64,000 nucleotides of DNA from Aeromicrobium sp. PE09-221 (lineage in GTDB: Bacteria; Actinomycetota; Actinomycetes; Propionibacteriales; Nocardioidaceae), in NCBI RefSeq assembly GCF_002174305.1, contig NZ_MIJB01000020.1:31343-95342 (forward strand), read 5' to 3'. Made by a program: the position numbers and the translations under genes. The notes under the pieces are model-generated. The model had not been told where the DNA came from and did no database searches. It saw only the letters and a program-made list of their open reading frames with translations. Below, piece by piece: positions 1 to 7,894 of the stretch; within the stretch, counting starts at the first letter, position 1, and every line of letters starts with the position of its first letter.

Positions 1-103
1 CGGCCACCACGATGCGGGCACCGTCGCGTCCGAGGCGCTCGGCGATCGCCAGGCCGAGACCACGCCCGGCGCCGGTGACCACGTACAGCGGAGCCTCGCT
101 CAT
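1..103 (-). CDS. Short-chain dehydrogenase/reductase, N-terminal fragment
   Basis: Only the first 34 codons are inside the window; the gene runs off the left edge. From an ATG at 103 the protein starts with a beta-strand and TGAGRGLG, the TGxxxGxG nucleotide-binding motif of classical SDR enzymes. Its ATG overlaps the stop of the upstream hydrolase (ATGA), so it is the sixth visible gene of the minus-strand catabolic operon that starts at 4347. In such operons an SDR usually oxidises an alcohol or dihydrodiol intermediate; the substrate here is unknown. Confidence 0.8.
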   Translation of the reverse strand, partial: MSEAPLYVVTGAGRGLGLAIAERLGRDGARIVVA

Positions 104-936
104 CGGCCCGTCCTCTCGACGACGGGTAGGCCCGACAGGAAGGTCAGCAGCTCGGCGGTGACCTCGACGGGGCGTTCCTGCGAGGCGGCATGGCCAGCCC
201 CGGTGATCTCGGCGTACCGCGCTCCGGGGATCTCGCGGGCGAGCAGCCGTGACTCGTCGACCCCCGTGACCCGGTCCTCGTCGCCGACCACCACGAGCGT
301 GGGCACGCGGAGGGTCGGCAGCAGCTGCCCGGTGTCGCTCTGGGCCATCATCTCGGCCGCACCCCGGTAGCCGGGCAGGCGCACGCGTCCCATGTGGTCG
401 GCGACCTCGGCCGCGATCGCCGGCTCTACGCCGTCGGCGAGCAACCGGGGGGCGCGACGTGCGGCGAAAGCGGGTCCCCCGAACTCAATCAGCTCGTCCA
501 CCCGTGCTCGCATCCCGGCGGCCTTCTCCTCGGCGGTTCCCGATCCCCGGGTGCTGTCGATGAGGGTGAGCGAGGCGACCCGCCCGGAGACGCGCGCCGC
601 GACGTGGGTCGCGATCACCCCGCCCCAGGACACGCCGACGAGGTGCGCGGTCTCGGCGCCCAGTCGATCGAGGAGCCGTACGACGGCCTCCACGTAGGCG
701 CCGGGCGAGTCCGTCCCGAGGACGTCGTCCGGGGGGTCGGGGGACGCTCCGTATCCGGGTGCATCCCAGGCCACGGCCGTCCAGCCGGCCTCGGCGAGCA
801 GCTCGCCCATCGCGGAGAACGCGTCGGCGCGACCGCCGATGCCGTGCAAGAGAAGGATCGGGGTCGTCTGTGGCGAGGAAGCCGGGGAGGGGGTCCAGGT
901 GCGCACCGCGACATCGGTGGGCTGAGGGGTGGTCAT
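100..936 (-). CDS. Alpha/beta hydrolase, catabolic operon
   Basis: A 278-residue alpha/beta-hydrolase. The oxyanion segment LLLHGIGG is near residue 30, the nucleophile elbow GVSWGG places Ser at about 103, VGDED carries the acidic residue, and GAGHAAS gives the catalytic His near 249. The start is the ATG at 936, overlapping the stop of the dehydrogenase gene (ATGA). Length and motifs fit carbon-carbon hydrolases of meta-cleavage pathways (MhpC/XylF type) and also N-formylmaleamate deformylase or enol-lactone hydrolases. Its place behind an extradiol-type dioxygenase favours hydrolysis of a ring-cleavage product. This is inference from context. Confidence 0.8.
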   Translation of the reverse strand: MTTPQPTDVAVRTWTPSPASSPQTTPILLLHGIGGRADAFSAMGELLAEAGWTAVAWDAPGYGASPDPPDDVLGTDSPGAYVEAVVRLLDRLGAETAHLVGVSWGGVIATHVAARVSGRVASLTLIDSTRGSGTAEEKAAGMRARVDELIEFGGPAFAARRAPRLLADGVEPAIAAEVADHMGRVRLPGYRGAAEMMAQSDTGQLLPTLRVPTLVVVGDEDRVTGVDESRLLAREIPGARYAEITGAGHAASQERPVEVTAELLTFLSGLPVVERTGR

Positions 937-1817
937 AGCACCGTCTCCTTGCGTCCGGCCAGGTCGCGGATCGCCCGCAGCACGCTGAGCGGGACGAGCC
1001 CGGAGGTCGCCGGATTCTCGGGCGAGGGATGGTTCGCGATCCTGAATCGGTAGGTGCCGGTGGTCGATTCGACGGTGATGTCGTGGGTCGTCATGGTGCA
1101 TACGGGGTCGGCGAAGACCGCCGCCTCGACAAGGGATGGGGATCCGGCGGCGGCTGCCACGGCCATCGCGACATTCGCCGAGGCCGGGAAAGCGCCGGCG
1201 ATGTGCTGTGGGCTTCCCCGCAACACCTCGACGCGACCGGTGGCGTCGAGCAGCTCGGCACGCTGGGTCTCGGACATCCAGCCCTGAAGCAGGGTGGGGG
1301 GACGCTTGGTGGTCTCGATCGAGGCGCGCTGCAGGGTCCCGGCGTCCGCGACGGCGCGGAGCACATCGAGACCACCGATCGCACCGGTCGACAGGTAGAG
1401 ACGGCCGGGTCCGGCACCGAGCCGATCGTGGAGATCGTCATCACCGAGGGCGCCGATGGAGAGTACGAGCAGATCCACTCCGGCGGCGATGACCGAAGGA
1501 CCCAGGGAGGCCACAGCCGGCTGTCCAGCCGCCTCCACGACGAGATCGGCCTCGTCGAGCCAGGTGTCCCCCTCGATCGCCTCGCCATCGGGTCGAGTCG
1601 CCCCGGCGCGGTCAACCACAGCGGTCAGCCGGGCGCCCCGAATCCGTCCGGACGCGAGGGCCTCCCGGACCGGTGCGCCGATGGCCCCTTTGCCCAGCAC
1701 GGCGACCCGCAAGGCCCCTCCTTGGGCCGAGATGTGCTCCGAGCTCGTCAACCGATCCGACCGTTGGTTGACGTTTCGGGAGCAGATCTCGGTCCAGGCC
1801 GTGGTGCGCTCACTCAT
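933..1817 (-). CDS. Aspartate dehydrogenase-like NAD(P) oxidoreductase
   Basis: The protein (294 residues) has the nucleotide-binding motif VLGKGAIG near residues 40-47 and the C-terminal domain of the DUF108 / L-aspartate dehydrogenase family (NASANVAMAVAAA-type segment, final HDITVES region). The true enzyme converts L-aspartate to iminoaspartate with NAD(P). Copies inside catabolic operons are of uncertain function and may act on an imino or amino acid released from a ring. The ATG at 1817 has GGAG five bases upstream and the extension has coding-like third positions. However, a TTG at 1712 with AAGGAGG four bases upstream would give 259 residues, closer to the family length. From memory, a similar set (aldehyde dehydrogenase, this family, hydrolase, cupin, ABC importer) exists in Pseudomonas aeruginosa near PA3505. 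Confidence 0.75.
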   Translation of the reverse strand: MSERTTAWTEICSRNVNQRSDRLTSSEHISAQGGALRVAVLGKGAIGAPVREALASGRIRGARLTAVVDRAGATRPDGEAIEGDTWLDEADLVVEAAGQPAVASLGPSVIAAGVDLLVLSIGALGDDDLHDRLGAGPGRLYLSTGAIGGLDVLRAVADAGTLQRASIETTKRPPTLLQGWMSETQRAELLDATGRVEVLRGSPQHIAGAFPASANVAMAVAAAAGSPSLVEAAVFADPVCTMTTHDITVESTTGTYRFRIANHPSPENPATSGLVPLSVLRAIRDLAGRKETVL

Positions 1818-1830
1818 GGGGACTCCGGGT

Positions 1831-2784
1831 TCAGGCTGTGGTCGAGAGCCGGGCGAGGTGGCCCGAATCGGGGATGCCGGCCATGTGCCGACGAATCTTC
1901 TCGGTCGGCGGTCCCGCGGTGCCCCACTGATCGGAGAGCTCCGGGGTGCGCTTCCAGACCCGGCAGAGCCAGCTGTCCTCGTCGATCTGTGCGACCTCGG
2001 AGGTGTACTCGCACACCAGGCCGGCCGGATCGGTGAAGTACGAGAAGGTGTTGTCACCCGGGCCGTGGCGACCCGGCCCCCACTCGGGGCTGACCCCGGA
2101 CTGCTTGAGCTTGCCGATGCCCCGCATGAAGTGGTCGACCGTCGGCATCTCGTAGGCGACGTGGTTGACCGAGGTCCACGGAGCCTGGTTGAAGGCGATG
2201 ACGTGGTGATCGCTGTTGCAGCGCAGGAAGGCCATCTGGTGCTCGGACCAGTCCGAGATCCGCATGCCCAGCACCTCGGTGTAGAAGGCACAGGCGGCGT
2301 CGATATCGACCGTGTTGAGCACCACGTGGGCGATCTTGCGGGGGATCGCCTCGCGGCCGTTGGTGTCCCGTGCGGTGACCGCATAGCGGTCGGCGCTGAG
2401 CTCGATGAGGCGTCCCTCGGGGTCGACGAACTGCACGCCGTAGCCACCGGCGGCGTCGTCGAGGGGTCCGGGCTCGTGGATGATCGGCACGCCGAGGCTT
2501 TCCAGCGCGCGGGCGGCATCGTCGACCTCCCGGCGAGTGGCGACGGCGAAGACGATGCGCCCGAGGGCGTTCTCCTCGTGGTGGCCGAGGTGCAAGATGT
2601 GGTGCTCCTCGCTGGTGCCGCGCAGCCAGGCCGCGTCATCGCCCTGGTCGACGGCGCTGAGTCCCCATGAGCCGGTGTAGAAGTCGATCGCCGCCTTGGG
2701 ATCGGGCACGAGCAGCGAGACCGAGCGCAGCGAGCGCACGGTGGCGACGGGCGGTCCGGGGTTGATGATTACCGAATCGGTCAC
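1831..2784 (-). CDS. Two-domain VOC protein, extradiol ring-cleavage dioxygenase-like
   Basis: 317 residues with two vicinal-oxygen-chelate domains: residues about 18-125 (VSLLVPDPKAAIDFYTGSWG) and about 147-265 (KIAHVVLNTVDIDAACAFYT). The second domain keeps a plausible 2-His-1-Glu iron site: His in KIAHVVLN, His in SVNHVAYE and Glu in VCEYTSE. This is the layout of type I extradiol dioxygenases (BphC, catechol 2,3-dioxygenase), which open an aromatic ring next to the diol. A GTG at 2784 with GGAG at proper distance is preferred over the upstream ATG, whose extension is rich in Ser/Pro and unlike the family. It sits between the oxygenase reductase and the dehydrogenase in one transcription unit. 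Confidence 0.8.
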   Translation of the reverse strand: MTDSVIINPGPPVATVRSLRSVSLLVPDPKAAIDFYTGSWGLSAVDQGDDAAWLRGTSEEHHILHLGHHEENALGRIVFAVATRREVDDAARALESLGVPIIHEPGPLDDAAGGYGVQFVDPEGRLIELSADRYAVTARDTNGREAIPRKIAHVVLNTVDIDAACAFYTEVLGMRISDWSEHQMAFLRCNSDHHVIAFNQAPWTSVNHVAYEMPTVDHFMRGIGKLKQSGVSPEWGPGRHGPGDNTFSYFTDPAGLVCEYTSEVAQIDEDSWLCRVWKRTPELSDQWGTAGPPTEKIRRHMAGIPDSGHLARLSTTA

Positions 2785-2809
2785 GGTGGGCTCCAGAGGG
2801 GTCGAAGGA

Positions 2810-3772
2810 TCAGGAGAGGTCGAGGGTGAGCTCGGGCGTGAGAGCACGCGAGACGCAGACGAACATCGTCTTCTGCGCGCTCTTCTCGTCCTCGGTGAGC
2901 AGGAAGTCGCGGTGGTCGACGGTGCCCGCGATCACGCCCGTCTCGCAGGTGCCGCAGATGCCCTCCGTGCAGGAGCTGGGCATCGGGACCCCGGCGGCCT
3001 CCAATGCGGCGAGCGCGGTGGTGTCCACCGGTACGTGGACGCGACGGCCGGAGCCGGCGCAGATGATGTCGAAGGGTTGGTCCCCGCCCTCGGGCGGAGC
3101 GATGGGCTCGGGCGCCTTGAAGCGCTCGAGGCGCAGGCGGCTGGGGTCGGCCAGCTGCGCCTCGACGGCGGCGAGCAGCGGCTCGGGGCCGCAGACGTAG
3201 ACGAGGGTACGGCCGTCGACATCGGCGAGGGTCGCCGCAAGATCGGGCGGGCCCCCGGCCTCATCGTCGGCATGCAGCTCCACCTTGCCCGCGCCGATCC
3301 GGTCCAGCTCGGGGAGGAAGGCCATGGTGGTGACCCAGCGGCCGGCATAGAGCATGCGCCAGTCGGCACCGCGACTCTCCAGCTCGCGGGCCATCGCGAG
3401 GATCGGGGTGATGCCGATGCCGCCCGCGATGAGCAGATAGCGCTCGGCGTCCTCAAGCCTGAAGTTGTTGCGAGGTCCGTCGACGGTGATCAGATCGCCG
3501 ACGCGCAGCTCGGTGTGCACATAAGCGCTGCCGCCGCGTGAGCTCGGTTCCCGCAGGACCGCGACGGTCCAACCGCTGCGGTCCTGCGGGTCGGAGCAGA
3601 GGGAGAACTCCCGAACGAGGCCCCCGGGCAGATGCAGCGCGAGATGGGCGCCGGGCTGCCAGGAGGGCAGCTCCTCTCCTGACGGGTCGCAGAGCCGGAG
3701 GCTGAGGACGCCGTCGGCTTCCCAGCGCATTTGGCTGACGCGCAGCTCACGTGAATCGTTCGTGGTGTCCAT
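2810..3772 (-). CDS. PDR/VanB-type oxygenase reductase (flavin, NAD, 2Fe-2S)
   Basis: A 320-residue single-chain reductase. Residues 1-105 form the flavin domain (REFSLCSD is the flavin-binding RxxS motif), about 106-225 the NAD domain (LLIAGGIGITP, YVCGPEPL), and about 232-320 a plant-type ferredoxin domain with CTEGICGTC plus a fourth Cys in FVCVSRA. This is the order of phthalate dioxygenase reductase and VanB, which pass electrons from NADH to a Rieske oxygenase or P450. No oxygenase is present in the visible part of this operon, so the partner must be left of the window or elsewhere. GGGAGG lies 11 bases before the ATG. Confidence 0.88.
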   Translation of the reverse strand: MDTTNDSRELRVSQMRWEADGVLSLRLCDPSGEELPSWQPGAHLALHLPGGLVREFSLCSDPQDRSGWTVAVLREPSSRGGSAYVHTELRVGDLITVDGPRNNFRLEDAERYLLIAGGIGITPILAMARELESRGADWRMLYAGRWVTTMAFLPELDRIGAGKVELHADDEAGGPPDLAATLADVDGRTLVYVCGPEPLLAAVEAQLADPSRLRLERFKAPEPIAPPEGGDQPFDIICAGSGRRVHVPVDTTALAALEAAGVPMPSSCTEGICGTCETGVIAGTVDHRDFLLTEDEKSAQKTMFVCVSRALTPELTLDLS

Positions 3773-3816
3773 CGCAGGTGTGCCTCCCTGTGGTGGTGAA
3801 TCGGGTCCGACCCGAT

Positions 3817-4347
3817 TCAGTCGCGGGTGACGCCGTACATCTCCGAGGTCTTGGGGTAGGTCGGCAGCTGGGGCTTCTGGGTGCCGATGATGACGCAGAA
3901 GAGCGCGTCCTCGGTGCCTGGATTGCGCAGACTGCGCGGCACGCCGGCCGGTACGACGATGAGGTCGCGGTAGCCGAGCACGCGGGTGGCGGTCTTGGTG
4001 CCGTCCTCGACATCGTGGACGGTGACCTCGACCTGACCCTCCAGGACGAAGAAGGCCTCCTCGACGTCATTGTGGGTGTGCTCGGGGCCGACCGCGCCGG
4101 AGGGGAGCCGCATATTGGAGAAGGTGAAGCCCTTCGAGGGGATGATGTTGTCATCGCCCTCGTGGTTGCCGGTGGCGCCGGAGCCGACGTAGCGGATCTG
4201 GGCGCGACGGAAGCGGTCGCCGCCCTTCTGGGCCTGGAAGCCGAGCGTGTCCCAGTCCTCGGTACGGGTCTCCCGCGAGGCAATGCAGGAATCGATCAGC
4301 TGCTCGAGCTCGGGGTGGGCGTCGACATTCGCATCGGTGGTGGTCAT
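3817..4347 (-). CDS. Cupin-domain protein, first gene of the catabolic operon
   Basis: 176 residues. A single cupin barrel carries PEHTHNDVEEAFFVLEG (cupin motif 1 with the H-x-H and E metal ligands) and a motif 2 region around VVPAGVPRSLRN. The start at 4347 has AAGGAG eight bases upstream. Small cupins in aromatic operons act as dioxygenases, isomerases or binding proteins, and the family does not define the reaction here. As the promoter-proximal gene it precedes the oxygenase reductase, so it may handle the first intermediate. Confidence 0.75.
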   Translation of the reverse strand: MTTTDANVDAHPELEQLIDSCIASRETRTEDWDTLGFQAQKGGDRFRRAQIRYVGSGATGNHEGDDNIIPSKGFTFSNMRLPSGAVGPEHTHNDVEEAFFVLEGQVEVTVHDVEDGTKTATRVLGYRDLIVVPAGVPRSLRNPGTEDALFCVIIGTQKPQLPTYPKTSEMYGVTRD

Positions 4348-4367
4348 CGGGAAACTCCTTCAAGCAG

Positions 4368-4421
4368 TTGTTTCAGAGCTAAGATATTTAGTACTATGAG
4401 GCGTGTCACGCCCCGCGTCAA
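4368..4421. promoter_or_regulatory. Divergent promoters with candidate MarR operator
   Basis: Minus-strand promoter: TTGACG (4416-4421), 17-bp spacer, CATAGT (4393-4398). Plus-strand promoter: TTGTTT (4368-4373), 18-bp spacer, TACTAT (4392-4397). Between the plus-strand boxes, and just at the minus-strand start, lies CTAAGATATTTAG (4379-4391), an inverted repeat CTAA-N5-TTAG. A second palindrome, GGCGTG-T-CACGCC, occupies 4400-4412. Similar TTAG words occur in the other control region of the island, which suggests a shared repressor, probably the MarR protein at 6055-6606. Promoter and operator roles are inferred. Confidence 0.5.
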
Positions 4422-4531
4422 GTCATGCTCGCTGAGAAAACCAAAACCCAAGCACACGAAATATGCGGATCGGACCAGCTTCCCAGGGTTCATCGACCCC
4501 TTCAAAAACCCTTTGCGCTAAGGAGATTTTC

Positions 4532-6037
4532 ATGACTCTGTCCACGGTTGACGGCCTCGGTCCGGTCACCGGGTGGTCCGATGAAATCCTCGTGGCCGGC
4601 CGGTGGCGCCGTGGCGGCGGCGATCTCATCGAAGCACGCGACCCCGCCACCGGAGCCGTCGTGCACTCCTTCCACGGCGCGGGGCTCGACGATGTCGAGG
4701 CTGCGGTCGCCGGCGGCCATGCGGCGGCACGTGCGAGCAGCTGGCGCGATCTGCTGCCCCATGAGCGTGCCCGTGTGCTGTACCGGATCGGCGATCTCAT
4801 CGAGGAGCGTGCCGACGAGATCGCGCGGGTCCAGACCGCCGACACCGGCAAGACACTGCGGGAGACCCGCGCCCTCGCGACCAGCGCGGCGGGTACCTTC
4901 CGCTACATGGCCGCGGCGCTGGAGACCATGGAGGAGTCGGTCACCCCGCAGCGCGGGGGCAGCCTCACGATGACCGTGCACGAGCCCTACGGGGTCGTCG
5001 CAGCGATCACGCCCTGGAACTCGCCGATCGCCTCCGACGCCCAGAAGGTCGCCCCCGCCCTCGCGGCCGGCAACGCCGTGGTGCTGAAGCCACCGGTCTG
5101 GGCACCACTGGTGTCCCTGCTGCTGGGCCGCATCTGCGAGGAGGCCGGCCTCCCGGCGGGCCTGTTGTCGGTGCTGCCCGGTTCCGGGCGGGTCATCGGC
5201 AATGCCCTCGTCGCTCATCGGGGCGTCGGCAAGGTCTCGTTCACGGGTGGCACCGCGACCGGCCGCAGTATCGGCCGCGTCGCGGCCGACAAGGTCATGC
5301 CCGTCACACTCGAGCTCGGCGGCAAGTCCCCGACGATCGTCTTCCCCGATGCCGACCTCGACCAGGCCGTCACCGGGGTCGCCTATGGCATCTTCTCCTC
5401 CAGTGGTCAGAGCTGCATCGCCGGTTCACGCGTCTTCGTCCACCGCGAGGTCTACGACGAATTCGTCGGACGCCTGGTGGAGCGTGCCGAGTCCCTGCGG
5501 ATCGGCCCGGGCACGGATCCGGCGACCGATATCGCCCCGATGGTTCACCGCGACCACCGTGATCAGGTGGCGGCGATGGTGCGGCAGGCGGTCGAGGAGG
5601 GGGCTCGGGTGCTCACCGGCGCCCGCGTTCCTGAGGATGAGGCGTTGTCCGCCGGCGCCTACTACCTGCCCACGATCCTCGCCGGGGTTCGTAATGAGGA
5701 CACCATCTGCCGCGAGGAGATTTTCGGGCCGGTCGCCGTCGTGCTGCCGTTCGAGCATGAGAGTGAACTCATCGCCCAGGCCAATGACAACGACTTCGGC
5801 CTCGCCTGTGGCATCTGGAGCGCCGACTACCGGCGCGCCTGGCGCATAGCGCGGGCTGTCGAGGCGGGGACGGTCTGGATCAACACCTACAAGCAGTTCA
5901 GCATCTCGACGCCGTTCTCGGGCCACAAGCAGAGCGGCCTAGGGACGGAGAAGGGCCGTGATGGCATCGCGCAGTACATGCGGCAGAAGAGCCTGTACTG
6001 GGATCTCACCGGCGAGCCCGTCCCCTGGGGGCGCTGA
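4532..6037 (+). CDS. Aldehyde dehydrogenase (semialdehyde oxidising)
   Basis: A full-length NAD(P)-dependent aldehyde dehydrogenase (501 residues). Seen are the fold signatures AAITPWNSP, LKPPVWAP and FTGGTATGRSIG, the general-base Glu in LELGGKSP, and the catalytic Cys in SSGQSCIAGS. The ATG at 4532 follows AAGGAG at the usual distance; earlier in-frame starts are not supported. It is transcribed away from the ring-cleavage operon and next to the MarR gene. In this setting it probably oxidises a semialdehyde from ring cleavage to a carboxylate (as 2-hydroxymuconic semialdehyde dehydrogenase does) or a side-chain aldehyde; the substrate cannot be read from the sequence. Confidence 0.88.
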   Translation: MTLSTVDGLGPVTGWSDEILVAGRWRRGGGDLIEARDPATGAVVHSFHGAGLDDVEAAVAGGHAAARASSWRDLLPHERARVLYRIGDLIEERADEIARVQTADTGKTLRETRALATSAAGTFRYMAAALETMEESVTPQRGGSLTMTVHEPYGVVAAITPWNSPIASDAQKVAPALAAGNAVVLKPPVWAPLVSLLLGRICEEAGLPAGLLSVLPGSGRVIGNALVAHRGVGKVSFTGGTATGRSIGRVAADKVMPVTLELGGKSPTIVFPDADLDQAVTGVAYGIFSSSGQSCIAGSRVFVHREVYDEFVGRLVERAESLRIGPGTDPATDIAPMVHRDHRDQVAAMVRQAVEEGARVLTGARVPEDEALSAGAYYLPTILAGVRNEDTICREEIFGPVAVVLPFEHESELIAQANDNDFGLACGIWSADYRRAWRIARAVEAGTVWINTYKQFSISTPFSGHKQSGLGTEKGRDGIAQYMRQKSLYWDLTGEPVPWGR

Positions 6038-6054
6038 CCCCTCGCCGGGTTCGG

Positions 6055-6606
6055 TCAGACGGCGTCGAGGTCGGCCTCGTCACGCCGGTGTTCAGCCATC
6101 TCCAGAGAGACCTCGAGGCGCGACAGCAGCCGGGCGAGCTGACGTTGCTCGGTGCGGCTCAACCCACTGAGCAGGTCGTCCTGCTCGGCGAAGTGCCGCT
6201 GCAGGACGGTGTCGATCAGATCTTTGCCTTTGGCGGTCAGCTCGATGTAGACGATCCGTCGATCGTGTGGCTCCCGCGAGCGCTCGACCAGTCCGGCATC
6301 TACGAGGCGATCGATGCGCTGCGTGATGCCGCCGCTGCTGACCAGGCCGATCTCGGCGAGCTGTCCCGCGGTGCGCCGGTAGTCCGGTCCGCTGCGGCGC
6401 AGAGACGCCAGTACGTCGAAGGCCGCCGTGGTGAGGTTGAACTCGGCGAGGATCTCACTGACGAGCGCCTGATAGCGCAGGTCGCAGCGGTGCAGGCGTC
6501 CCAGGACGCCGATACTGTCCACGTGCAGATCGGGGATCTCCCGGCTCCACTGGTCGATGATGAGGTCGACCAGGTCCGATGATCGCCTGGGGCGCGATGT
6601 CGCCAT
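6055..6606 (-). CDS. MarR-family transcriptional regulator
   Basis: 183 residues with a central winged helix: LTTAAFDVLASLRR, then the recognition region GLVSSGGITQRIDRLVDAGLVER, then the wing DRRIVYIELT. MarR proteins usually repress divergent or adjacent catabolic genes and release DNA when the aromatic substrate binds. The gene stands convergent to the aldehyde dehydrogenase and divergent from the importer operon, with TTAG-containing palindromes in the control regions. AGGAGA lies nine bases upstream of the ATG. The N-terminal 35 residues before the DNA-binding core form the dimer helix region. Confidence 0.88.
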   Translation of the reverse strand: MATSRPRRSSDLVDLIIDQWSREIPDLHVDSIGVLGRLHRCDLRYQALVSEILAEFNLTTAAFDVLASLRRSGPDYRRTAGQLAEIGLVSSGGITQRIDRLVDAGLVERSREPHDRRIVYIELTAKGKDLIDTVLQRHFAEQDDLLSGLSRTEQRQLARLLSRLEVSLEMAEHRRDEADLDAV

Positions 6607-6692
6607 TGTCGAAATCTCCTGAGCGGTAAGGTGTCGCGCCGTGTTCCGGCGTAAGCTGACAGTATCTCGGGTGGGGTCGTCTGTGGTTCGCC

Positions 6693-6709
6693 TACCCTTA
6701 GAAAAGGTA
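6693..6709. promoter_or_regulatory. Candidate MarR autoregulatory site
   Basis: A 17-bp imperfect palindrome with TACC/GGTA ends and CTTAG inside lies upstream of marR, about 30 bp before a likely minus-strand -10 (GATACT, complement of 6661-6666). It shares the TTAG word with the sites at 4379-4391 and 6761-6786. The regulatory role is inferred. Confidence 0.35.
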
Positions 6710-6760
6710 CTCGATCCGATGACTCTTGTCCTTCATTCGGTGTCGCGCAGGTAAAAAAGT

Positions 6761-6800
6761 CTCTTAGAGCTTGACCTCTTAGCTAAAAGATGTCCACACT
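6761..6800. promoter_or_regulatory. Importer promoter with candidate MarR operators
   Basis: CTCTTAG occurs twice (6761-6767 and 6776-6782), the second copy running into the perfect palindrome TTAGCTAA (6779-6786). A possible -35, TTGACC (6771-6776), and a weak -10, CACACT (6795-6800), flank the palindrome. A repressor bound here would block the importer operon. TCTTAGCT is also present, inverted, at 4377-4384 in the other control region. The stretch from 6607 to 6862 otherwise contains no gene that I can see. Confidence 0.4.
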
Positions 6801-6862
6801 GGTGCGACATCAGCGAAGTGATCGGGGACACACCCCGGTCCACCCCCCCCAGGAGTTCACGG

Positions 6863-7822
6863 ATGCGCACACGCTGGAAGATCGCGGCCCTTGCCGCCGC
6901 CACACCCTTGTTGCTCACGGCCTGCGGAGGTGACGGAGGCGATGAAAGCGGGGACGGCGACGAGCTCACGCAGATCACCGTGGGCGTACTGCCGCTCGCC
7001 GACTACGCCCCCGTCTACTGGGCGCAGGACCACGGACAGTACGAGGAACAGGGCCTCGAGGTCACCTTCGAGCCGCTGCAGGGGGGACCAGTCGGGATCC
7101 AGCAGGTCGTGGCCGGGGAACTGGACTTCGCCTTCTCCAATGCCATCAGTTCCACGGTCGCCAGCAGCCAGGGCGCACCGGTCCAGACCATCGCCACCGT
7201 GAGCGGGCTCGGGGAGGACGTGCTCGGCGTCTTCGTCAACCCCGACTCGCCGATCCAGGGACTCGCGGATCTCGACGGCGCGACCGTCGGCATCAACACC
7301 ACCAACAACATCGGCGACGTGACCTTCGCCCGCCATGCTCGAGACGAAGGCGTCGACGCCGAGCCCGAGTGGGTCGAGGTGCCGTTCCCCGAGATGATCG
7401 CCGGCGTGCAGAACGGCTCGATCGAGGCCGGCTACCTGCCGGAGCCCTTCGCCACGTCCGCGCGCCAGGCGGGCCTGCGCCAGGTCGCGAACCTCGTCCA
7501 GGGCGAGACGGTCGGCCTGCCGGTCTCGACCTTCGTCACCAGCACCCAGTTCGCGAACTCCGATGCCGACACGGTCGAGCGCTTCGCCAAGGCGCTGAAC
7601 GCCGCTCGCGACGACATGGAGGGCAAGGACGACGAGTTCCGCTCCTGGTGGCCCGAGGCCACCGATGCCGACCCCGACGCGACCGCCGAGATGCGCCTCC
7701 CCGTGCTCGACGTGCAGCTCAGCGTCGAGGGCATGCAGGACATCGCCGACTTCATGGCCGAGCTGGGAATCATCGAAGAAGGCTATGACGCGTCCGAGTT
7801 CACCGTCGTCAACGAGGACTGA
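6863..7822 (+). CDS. ABC importer substrate-binding lipoprotein (NMT1/SsuA/TauA type)
   Basis: 319 residues. A lipoprotein signal ends in the lipobox LTAC (Cys21), giving an anchored extracellular protein. The mature part shows the NMT1/THI5/SsuA pattern: PLADYAPVYWAQDHGQYEEQ at the N-terminal lobe, then YLPEPFA in the second lobe. The family binds sulfonates, nitrate, pyrimidine precursors or aromatic acids such as phthalate. The ATG at 6863 has AGGAG seven bases upstream; a longer in-frame start lacks a signal. It heads an operon with two permeases, an ATPase and an aromatic hydroxylase, so it probably binds the substrate of that hydroxylase or its precursor. Confidence 0.88.
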   Translation: MRTRWKIAALAAATPLLLTACGGDGGDESGDGDELTQITVGVLPLADYAPVYWAQDHGQYEEQGLEVTFEPLQGGPVGIQQVVAGELDFAFSNAISSTVASSQGAPVQTIATVSGLGEDVLGVFVNPDSPIQGLADLDGATVGINTTNNIGDVTFARHARDEGVDAEPEWVEVPFPEMIAGVQNGSIEAGYLPEPFATSARQAGLRQVANLVQGETVGLPVSTFVTSTQFANSDADTVERFAKALNAARDDMEGKDDEFRSWWPEATDADPDATAEMRLPVLDVQLSVEGMQDIADFMAELGIIEEGYDASEFTVVNED

Positions 7823-7894
7823 CGTCCACCGGGCCGTGCCGCGCGAGTGCCCCGCAGGTGCGCGGCGCGGCCCTCATCACAGAGGACTGATTCG

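Noticed and set aside
933..2639. A 568-residue minus-strand frame spanning the dehydrogenase and the VOC gene
   Set aside because: Its first half is an out-of-frame reading of the VOC gene, rich in Arg/Ser/Pro; the two real genes have family motifs and ribosome sites.
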